Part shown: one piece after another, positions 1 through 5,446 of the stretch
How the letters are laid out: each line of letters begins with the position of its first letter
How positions within the stretch are numbered: position 1 is the first letter of the stretch
Source: Nitrospirota bacterium
Lineage (GTDB): Bacteria; Nitrospirota; UBA9217
DNA: 21,493 nucleotides
Direction of reading: 5' to 3'
Assembly: GCA_013334545.1 (NCBI GenBank)
Contig: JAAXXJ010000017.1
Coordinates: forward strand, 1 to 21,493
Notes under the pieces: generated by a model
Seen by the model: the letters and a program-made list of their open reading frames with translations, nothing else
Told to the model about the DNA's origin: nothing
Database searches by the model: none
Made by a program: the position numbers and the translations under genes

Positions 1-693
1 AGCTACATCCATGAAGCGCAGGAGCTGCTGCGCGATGTGATCGAGCTTCCCGCGGGCTACTCCATGGCTTGGAGCGGCCAGTTCGAGGCCATGGAGCGCT
101 CCCGTCAGCGGCTCCTGCTGATCGTTCCGGTCACGGCGTTCCTGATCGTCCTGCTCATCTACCTCAACACCCGGTCGTGGGTCAAGACCTCCATCGTGCT
201 GCTGGCCGTGCCGTTCTCGGCCATCGGGGCCGTCTGGTTCCTCTGGCTCCTGGGCTACAACATGAGCGTCGGCGTCTGGGTCGGCATGGTCGCCCTGCTC
301 GGCGTGGATGCCGAGACCGGCGTGTTCATGCTGCTCTATCTGGACCTGGCCTACGAGGAGGCGAAGCGCGAGGGAAGGATGAACACCCTCGGGGACCTTC
401 GCGCTGCGATCCAGCAGGGCGCGGTGAAGCGCCTCCGGCCGAAGTTCATGACCATGGCCACCACGGCCATCGGCCTCATCCCGGTCATGTGGTCCACGGG
501 CACGGGCGCCGACGTGATGAAGCGCATCGCGGCGCCGCTGATCGGCGGCATCTTCACGTCCTTTCTGCTCGAGCTGGTGGTCTACCCGGTGATCTATGAG
601 ATATGGAAGTGGAACTTCGAGATGAAGAAGGCGCCGGCCCCGGCCGCGGACCGCATTGCCGGCGGCCCCGCGACAGGAGGTATGGAGCGATGA
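1..693 (+). CDS. cusA: CusA/CzcA-family heavy-metal efflux RND pump, C-terminal part (5' end outside window)
   Basis: The reading frame is open from base 1, so this is the last 230 residues of a protein that is normally about 1,030-1,050 residues. Motifs matching the E. coli CusA C-terminus are GYSMAWSGQFE at the start, LLGYNMSV, RLRPKFMTM and STGTGADVMKRIAAP. Five hydrophobic segments correspond to the last five membrane helices of an RND pump. The family exports Cu(I)/Ag(I) or divalent metals across the envelope by proton antiport, together with a periplasmic adaptor and an outer-membrane channel, both presumably upstream of the window. A helix carries GVDAETG where E. coli has an uncharged residue before the Glu. 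The metal-binding methionine region is outside the window, so Cu versus Zn/Co specificity cannot be read. The stop overlaps the next gene's ATG. Confidence 0.93.
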   Translation, partial: SYIHEAQELLRDVIELPAGYSMAWSGQFEAMERSRQRLLLIVPVTAFLIVLLIYLNTRSWVKTSIVLLAVPFSAIGAVWFLWLLGYNMSVGVWVGMVALLGVDAETGVFMLLYLDLAYEEAKREGRMNTLGDLRAAIQQGAVKRLRPKFMTMATTAIGLIPVMWSTGTGADVMKRIAAPLIGGIFTSFLLELVVYPVIYEIWKWNFEMKKAPAPAADRIAGGPATGGMER

Positions 694-1211
694 CCGACAC
701 AACGGGGAAGAAACTCGCGGTGCGCTGTGCCGTGTTGTTCGTGCTCCTGTCCTGCCTCGTGACAGCGGCGAACGGGGCGGAGCGGGTGACGCTCAAGATC
801 GGCGACCCGCCGCCTCCCTTCTCCTTGCAGGACACTGAGGGGAGGACTGTCACGGCTCCCGGCGATTTCAGGGGAAAGACCGTGGTCGTGCATTTCTGGG
901 CGGACTGGTGCCCTTACTGCCTTGAGGAAATGCCGGTGCTTGATAACCTGTACCGACAATACGGAAAGCAGGGACTGGTCGTCTATGCCGTCAATGTCGG
1001 CCAGGGCCTCGCCGCGGCGCGCGCCTACATCAACAGGGTGAATATCACCTATCCCGTGCTCCTGGACCCCGAAGGCAAAACAGCGAAGTCATACGGCGTC
1101 CTGGGCCTGCCGCGGACGTTCTTCATCGACCGGAAAGGCACTATCAAGTACAAGCTGCTCGGCGAGGCATCCGGGGACACGCTCCGCAAACTTGTGCTGA
1201 AAACGCTGTAG
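690..1211 (+). CDS. TlpA/ResA-like periplasmic thiol-disulfide oxidoreductase
   Basis: This 173-residue protein has an N-terminal hydrophobic segment (about residues 9-27) ending in ANGA, a signal peptide or anchor. A thioredoxin fold of the AhpC/TSA-Redoxin type follows. The active site is WCPYC with cysteines at 74 and 77, preceded by VVHFWAD. The cis-proline loop GLPRTFFID lies near residue 145. TlpA/ResA proteins reduce cysteines in cytochrome c or in copper sites such as CuA. The ATG at 690 is chosen because an AGGAGGT ribosome site lies 8 nt upstream and it makes an ATGA overlap with the RND stop. An open frame extends upstream to 603 but lies inside the RND gene. Placement between a metal pump and NosL suggests a copper-centre or cysteine-reduction role; that role is inferred. 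Confidence 0.93.
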   Translation: MTDTTGKKLAVRCAVLFVLLSCLVTAANGAERVTLKIGDPPPPFSLQDTEGRTVTAPGDFRGKTVVVHFWADWCPYCLEEMPVLDNLYRQYGKQGLVVYAVNVGQGLAAARAYINRVNITYPVLLDPEGKTAKSYGVLGLPRTFFIDRKGTIKYKLLGEASGDTLRKLVLKTL

Positions 1212-1295
1212 CCGGACCGTGCGATCGAGCGGGCTTCTTTGGCAGCGGTATGCCAGGTTCGTTCCGCCAGATCCGCCATGATCAAGGAGGGTGCC

Positions 1296-1802
1296 ATGAA
1301 GAAGACCGGTATCGTTGTGCTGCTCGTTCTGGCCGCTGCGGCAATGACCGTGTTCGCCCTTCTGTTGATCGCGCTGCCTGCTGGTGCGGAAGGACCCGCG
1401 GTTGCGAAGCCCTCGCCAAAGGACAAGTGTCCTGTATGCGGCATGTTCGTTGCAAAGTATCCCGACTGGCTTGCCACCGTGATGTTCAAGGACGGCACGT
1501 TCCGTTATTTTGACGGGCCCAAGGACCTGTTCAAGTTCCTGCTGGACCTGAAGCAGTATGCTCCCGGAAAGGGGCAATCGGACGTTGACAGGTTCTTTGT
1601 GAACGATTACTATGCAGTCAGGCAGGTCGACGGGCGCAAGGCGTTCTATGTCATCGGAAGCGATGTGTACGGACCCATGGGGAAGGAACTGATACCCTTT
1701 GAGAAGGAGACCGATGCCCGCGGATTCCTGAAGGACCACGGGGGCAGGAGCATTCTCCGATACCATGAGGTCACGTCCGCGGTGCTGAAACAGCTCGATT
1801 GA
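1296..1802 (+). CDS. NosL-family copper-binding accessory protein
   Basis: This 168-residue protein has an N-terminal hydrophobic stretch (residues 4-30) and then the NosL hallmark CPVCGM at about residues 47-52. Conserved segments FRYFDGPKDLFKF, FVNDYY and GSDVYGPMGKELIPF follow. NosL is known as a Cu(I) protein that delivers copper to nitrous oxide reductase; wider family members sit in other copper or respiratory clusters. Classical NosL is a lipoprotein, but here the signal region ends LPAGAEG with no lipobox cysteine, so it is more likely cleaved by signal peptidase I or left membrane-anchored. The ATG at 1296 follows an AAGGAGG site by 5 nt; the open frame back to 1239 lacks such a site. 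No nosZ or nosD is in the window, so a denitrification role is not supported here. Confidence 0.92.
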   Translation: MKKTGIVVLLVLAAAAMTVFALLLIALPAGAEGPAVAKPSPKDKCPVCGMFVAKYPDWLATVMFKDGTFRYFDGPKDLFKFLLDLKQYAPGKGQSDVDRFFVNDYYAVRQVDGRKAFYVIGSDVYGPMGKELIPFEKETDARGFLKDHGGRSILRYHEVTSAVLKQLD

Positions 1803-1857
1803 CCATTGAGGCCGGAGATCCCGGCATATCGTTCATTTCCTCCATCTACGGTTCTTC

Positions 1858-2151
1858 ATGAGACGATCATCTCTGTTCTTCCTGTTCCTGGGCATCCAGG
1901 CCGTCCTCCTAGCGGCGGCCTTCGCGCACGCCGCGTACCTGCGAGCAGGGCGCGCCTCGGACATCGCGGGAACAGCGGCCATGGTGCAGCGGCTTGAGCT
2001 GACCGATCTCTGCCTCTTCACGGAAGCCCGGTACACCCGACATCCCACCCAGGCCGATATGCACGCGCCCTTCCAGGACCATCCCCTGTCCCTGGAACAC
2101 TTTCCCTCAGGATCGATCCTGGGGCCGCAGCAAGGGAGGCAGGGACCGTAG
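1858..2151 (+). CDS. Small exported or membrane-anchored protein of the NosL/ABC cluster, unknown function
   Basis: This 97-residue protein begins with a basic residue pair and a hydrophobic segment (about residues 5-27), consistent with a signal peptide or single anchor. A short periplasmic tail follows with the distinctive run LTDLCLFTEARYTRHP, then QDHPLSLEHFPSGS. That region looks constrained: it contains several His residues, one Cys, Asp and aromatic residues of the kind used in metal or haem ligation, but no named family is certain. Its stop lies 2 nt before the permease ATG, so it is part of the same transcript. The start lacks a clear ribosome site; the upstream gap from nosL is 55 nt. 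It may be an accessory subunit of the ABC transporter or a copper ligand protein; both are inference. Confidence 0.72.
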   Translation: MRRSSLFFLFLGIQAVLLAAAFAHAAYLRAGRASDIAGTAAMVQRLELTDLCLFTEARYTRHPTQADMHAPFQDHPLSLEHFPSGSILGPQQGRQGP

Positions 2152-2153
2152 GC

Positions 2154-3290
2154 ATGCGGATCTGGATCGAAAAACAGCGGAACATCATCGATTTCACCCT
2201 CTCGTCCCTGGCTCGCAGGAAAGGCAAGAACACCGCGCTGCTGGTGGTGTATACCCTCCTGGTCTTCCTGCTCGCGTCGGTCATGTTCTTCACCCATGCT
2301 TTGCGGAAAGAGGCCTCGCTGGTCCTCCAAGGGGCACCAGAAGTTGTCGTCCAGCGAATGGCGGCGGGGCGGCACGAACTGGTCCCGGGAAGGTATCTGG
2401 ATGCCATCAGCGGCATCCGGGGCGTGAGCGACGTGCGCGGCCGGTTGTGGGGCTATTATTTCGACCCCGTCATGAGCGCGAACTATACGCTCATGGTCCC
2501 CGCGGACCCTTCCCCCGATGAAGGGAACATCGCTGTCGGCCATGGCATCTCACGGTCGCGCTTCGCCTATGCCGGCGACCTGCTCTCGTTCCGCAGGTAC
2601 GACGGCGAACCGATGGTCCTGACGATCAGCGAAGTGCTCTCTCCCGCCTCGGAGCTGGTCTCTTCGGACCTCATCCTCATTTCCGAACGGGACTTCCGCA
2701 AGCTCTTCGGCATGGCCGAAGGGATGTTCACGGACATCGTCCTGACGGTGCGGAACGCGAAGGAGGTCGCAACGGTAGCCGGGAAGGTCCAGAAGCTGCT
2801 GCCCGACACGCGGCCGATCATGAAGAGCGAGATCCTCCGGACCTATGACACGATCTTCGACTGGCGCAGCGGGCTCATCGTGGTCATTCTGTCTGCGGCG
2901 GTGCTGGCCTTCGTCATCTTCGCCTGGGACAAGGCATCGGGCCTCTCCGCCGAGGAGCGGAAGGAGATCGGCATCCTGAAGGCAATTGGCTGGGAGACCT
3001 CCGATGTCCTTCTGATGAAGTTCTGGGAGGGGACCACGGTCTCCCTGTCCTCGTTCCTGTCCGGGGTCGTGCTGGCATACGTCCACGTGTTCTTCACCGA
3101 TGTGGTGCTTTTCGAGCCCGTGCTCAAAGGATGGTCCACGCTCTATCCGACCTTCAAGCTCGTTCCGTACGTCAGCGCCTACCAGGTGGCAACCCTGTTC
3201 TTCCTCACCGTGGTCCCGTACACCGTGGCGACCATCATCCCGTCGTGGCGCGCGGCGACCATCGACCCGGACTCGGTGATGAGGTCATGA
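2154..3290 (+). CDS. FtsX/MacB-type ABC transporter permease
   Basis: This 378-residue protein has the MacB/LolC topology. TM1 is at about residues 28-47, an extracytoplasmic domain follows at about 50-235, and three C-terminal helices lie near 240-257, 290-315 and 345-366. The cytoplasmic coupling segment between TM2 and TM3 carries the family signature GLSAEERKEIGILKAIGWETSDVL. A basic patch ARRKGKN precedes TM1. The C-terminus IPSWRAATIDPDSVMRS matches the P-x-x-x-A-x-x-x-P pattern seen at the ends of such permeases. These proteins are mechanotransmitters for lipoproteins, peptides or metallo-cofactors rather than classical channels. It is followed directly by its ATPase. The family is clear, while the substrate is unknown; the NosL context suggests copper-site assembly. 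Confidence 0.93.
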   Translation: MRIWIEKQRNIIDFTLSSLARRKGKNTALLVVYTLLVFLLASVMFFTHALRKEASLVLQGAPEVVVQRMAAGRHELVPGRYLDAISGIRGVSDVRGRLWGYYFDPVMSANYTLMVPADPSPDEGNIAVGHGISRSRFAYAGDLLSFRRYDGEPMVLTISEVLSPASELVSSDLILISERDFRKLFGMAEGMFTDIVLTVRNAKEVATVAGKVQKLLPDTRPIMKSEILRTYDTIFDWRSGLIVVILSAAVLAFVIFAWDKASGLSAEERKEIGILKAIGWETSDVLLMKFWEGTTVSLSSFLSGVVLAYVHVFFTDVVLFEPVLKGWSTLYPTFKLVPYVSAYQVATLFFLTVVPYTVATIIPSWRAATIDPDSVMRS

Positions 3291-3292
3291 CG

Positions 3293-3973
3293 ATGATCGA
3301 TCTCAAGGACATCCGGAAGGTCTTTAACGAGGGGAAGGCCCATGCCCTGACGGCCGTGGACGGGGTGAACCTCTCCCTGGAGGCACGGCAGGTGACCGTC
3401 TTCCGGGGGCCGAGCGGTTCAGGCAAGACGACCCTGCTGTCGCTCGTGGGTTGCATGGCGCGGCCCACGGAAGGGAGGATCGTGCTGCAAGACCGCGAGA
3501 TCACAAGCCTGCCGGAGCGTTTCCTGACCGAGGTCCGGCGCTCAACCTTCGGGTTCATCTTCCAGCAGTTCAATCTGGTGAAGGGGATCACGGCCCTGGA
3601 GAACGTCATGCTGCCGGCGTACCCGCTGGGCGAGTCCCATGGATCGCTCAAACGCCGGGCCCGCGAGCTGCTGGACCTCTTCGGCATCCTCCCCCGGGAG
3701 TCGTCGAGGTCCGAGTGGCTCTCCGGAGGAGAGGCGCAGCGCACGGCGATCGCCCGGGCGCTGATCAACGACCCTCCGGTCATCATCGCCGATGAGCCGA
3801 CGGCTCACCTTGACACGAAGCTCTCCCGGGAGTTCATGGATATCGTGGCCCGGCTTAAAGCCTCCCGCAAGACCGTGATCATCGCGAGCCACGACCCGCT
3901 CGTCTGCGAATCTCCGGTGATCGACCGGGTCGTTACGATGCGGGACGGCAGGATCGAGGCTGCAGGGCCATGA
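3293..3973 (+). CDS. ABC transporter ATP-binding protein (LolD/MacB type), partner of the FtsX-like permease
   Basis: This 226-residue nucleotide-binding subunit has all motifs intact: Walker A GPSGSGKTT at residues 39-47, Q-loop FIFQQFN around 88-94, signature LSGGEAQR at 143-150, Walker B VIIADEP at 163-169 followed by the D-loop region, and H-loop histidine at about 200. The LVKGITALENVMLP segment after the Q-loop is typical of the LolD/MacB/FtsE group. Two ATGs are possible. The one at 3287 overlaps the permease stop as ATGA, but the GAGGT site at 3281-3285 is only 1 nt away. The ATG at 3293 is 7 nt from that site and is preferred. It would energise the FtsX-like permease just upstream. 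Confidence 0.94.
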   Translation: MIDLKDIRKVFNEGKAHALTAVDGVNLSLEARQVTVFRGPSGSGKTTLLSLVGCMARPTEGRIVLQDREITSLPERFLTEVRRSTFGFIFQQFNLVKGITALENVMLPAYPLGESHGSLKRRARELLDLFGILPRESSRSEWLSGGEAQRTAIARALINDPPVIIADEPTAHLDTKLSREFMDIVARLKASRKTVIIASHDPLVCESPVIDRVVTMRDGRIEAAGP

Positions 3974-4962
3974 TCCTCCATCCCGCGATCATCGCGCTCC
4001 TCGTCTCGTCGTTCCTGGTCACGGCCATGGTCCTGCTCGCATTCTGGTTCGGCGTCAGGATCCTCCGGCGCTGGGACCTCCGGAGCGGCAGCAGCCTGCA
4101 GCTGGACCTCGAACGCCGGACCTACCTGATCTCCACGGTCCTTGCCTATGCCTTCGGCTTCCAGCTGATCTCCCTGTTCCTCCTGGTCTACACCGCCGAC
4201 AGCCTGAGCGCCCTGTTCACGGGTGCCATGTGCGCTGCCGGGACCTTCAAGGTGAACGGTTTCGGGTATCCTCTGCTGCTGCTTAAGGTCGTGAACTTCC
4301 TCCTGGCCGGCCTCTGGCTCATCATGAACCACGCGGACAACCAGGCCTATGATTATCCCCTGGTCAGGAAAAAATACGGTCTTCTCATGGTCATCGCGCC
4401 GCTGGTCGTGCTGGAAACGGCCCTGCAGGTCCTGTATTTTCGCGGCCTCCGGCCCGAGGTCATCACGTCCTGCTGCGGAAGCCTCTTCAGCACGGGTTCG
4501 GCAACGATCGCCTCGGACATCGCGTCGCTGCCCGGAGCTCCCATGCGGCTGGCGTTCATTGCGGTGATCGTGGCCACGGTCGTGCTGGGATGGGTCTTCA
4601 TCGCAGCCGGGAAGGGGGGATACGCCTTCGCCCTTTCTGCCGGCGCCACCTTCGTGGTGGGCCTCGCCTCGCTGCTCTCGTTCATTTGCACGGCGGTATA
4701 CGAATTGCCGACCCATCACTGCCCGTTCTGCGTCCTCCAGAGGGAATACCACTACATCGGCTACCTCTTTTACGCTGCCCTGTTCGGCGGTGCGGTGAAC
4801 GGCATGGGAGTCGGTCTTTTGATGCCTTTTCGCGGTCTTCCCAGCCTGGCCAATGCCCTGCCGTCCCTGCAGAGGCGTCTTGCTGTCGTCTCCCTGGTCT
4901 TTACCGTTGTCCTTGCCTCGGTTACCGGATATATCCTGCTTAGGTCCAATCTTCAGCAATGA
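3970..4962 (+). CDS. Polytopic membrane protein with CC and HHCPFC motifs, unknown family
   Basis: This 330-residue protein has about eight hydrophobic segments and no soluble domain. Two cysteine sites stand out. One is a CC pair at residues 168-169 in a loop that follows a charged stretch (RGLRPEV). The other is HHCPFC at about 249-254, followed by VLQREYHYIGY at the head of the next helix. The second resembles the Cys-Pro-x-Cys plus QRE/YER arrangement of DsbB-type quinone-linked disulfide enzymes, but the overall sequence is not DsbB, so only analogy can be claimed. The ATG overlaps the ATPase stop (ATGA). Close linkage to TlpA, NosL and the ABC pair suggests it transfers electrons or metal across the membrane. 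The family assignment is open. Confidence 0.88.
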   Translation: MILHPAIIALLVSSFLVTAMVLLAFWFGVRILRRWDLRSGSSLQLDLERRTYLISTVLAYAFGFQLISLFLLVYTADSLSALFTGAMCAAGTFKVNGFGYPLLLLKVVNFLLAGLWLIMNHADNQAYDYPLVRKKYGLLMVIAPLVVLETALQVLYFRGLRPEVITSCCGSLFSTGSATIASDIASLPGAPMRLAFIAVIVATVVLGWVFIAAGKGGYAFALSAGATFVVGLASLLSFICTAVYELPTHHCPFCVLQREYHYIGYLFYAALFGGAVNGMGVGLLMPFRGLPSLANALPSLQRRLAVVSLVFTVVLASVTGYILLRSNLQQ

Positions 4963-5269
4963 CGTTCCGGTGTCAGGGCGCTTGCATCCCGGACATTGGT
5001 CATGGTAGCTCCCTGCGGCTTGCTGGGGGGATATTCTCTCCTTGAGGAAGTTTCATCATCCGATCCGCTCTCTTCTGGAACCATGTTTCGAAACTTCACA
5101 TCATTCAACACGATACAGTCCTGGTGAGACAATCCTTTGTGGATATTTGTAACAAAATATGGTACTATTTTCACTCCTAACATCTTGATTTATTGATGCT
5201 GTGCTCTTTCTGCCATCGAAAGGCCTATGTATGTGCAGAATGGTTACAGGGTAATGAGGTGATGGAACA
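4963..5269 (+). other. Intergenic spacer between the metal/thiol cluster and the signalling operon
   Basis: No convincing gene is seen in these 307 bases. The right half (about 5130-5200) is clearly AT-richer than its surroundings, as expected of a promoter region for the small membrane peptide and kinase genes. I could not identify a well-spaced sigma-70 pair or a sigma-54 GG-N10-GC element with confidence. No clear terminator hairpin with a T-tract follows the stop at 4962. Confidence 0.5.
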
Positions 5270-5446
5270 ATGAAAAGGGACATCTGGATAGCGCTGTTCT
5301 TGCTAGGGTTGTTACTTTTCGGATGGCCGCTTCTGAACATTTTCCATGACAGCCTTACGTACTATCTCTTCATCATCTGGATCGTCTATATCGGACTGAT
5401 CTTCCTTGCCTCCCGGTCCTCGGAGCGGGAGGACGGAGGCGGCTAA
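5270..5446 (+). CDS. 58-residue membrane peptide upstream of the symporter-kinase (CbrX-like position)
   Basis: The peptide starts MKRDIWIALF, has two hydrophobic segments (about residues 5-22 and 31-47), and ends in a charged glycine-rich tail SEREDGGG. An AATGAGGTGA stretch, including GAGGT, lies about 10 nt upstream. Its TAA stop is followed with no gap by the GTG start of the kinase gene, and the GGAGG-rich 3' end supplies that gene's ribosome site, so translation is very likely coupled. In Pseudomonas a similarly small membrane peptide, CbrX, lies directly before cbrA; the same placement here supports a partner or assembly role for the transporter part. Sequence homology with CbrX is not established from this window. 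Confidence 0.8.
   Translation: MKRDIWIALFLLGLLLFGWPLLNIFHDSLTYYLFIIWIVYIGLIFLASRSSEREDGGG

Noticed and set aside
3805..4959. Minus-strand open frame of 384 codons opposite the CPFC membrane protein
   Set aside because: It shows low-complexity Gly/Glu/Arg/Gln composition and no ribosome site; the plus-strand gene is overlap-coupled to the ATPase.
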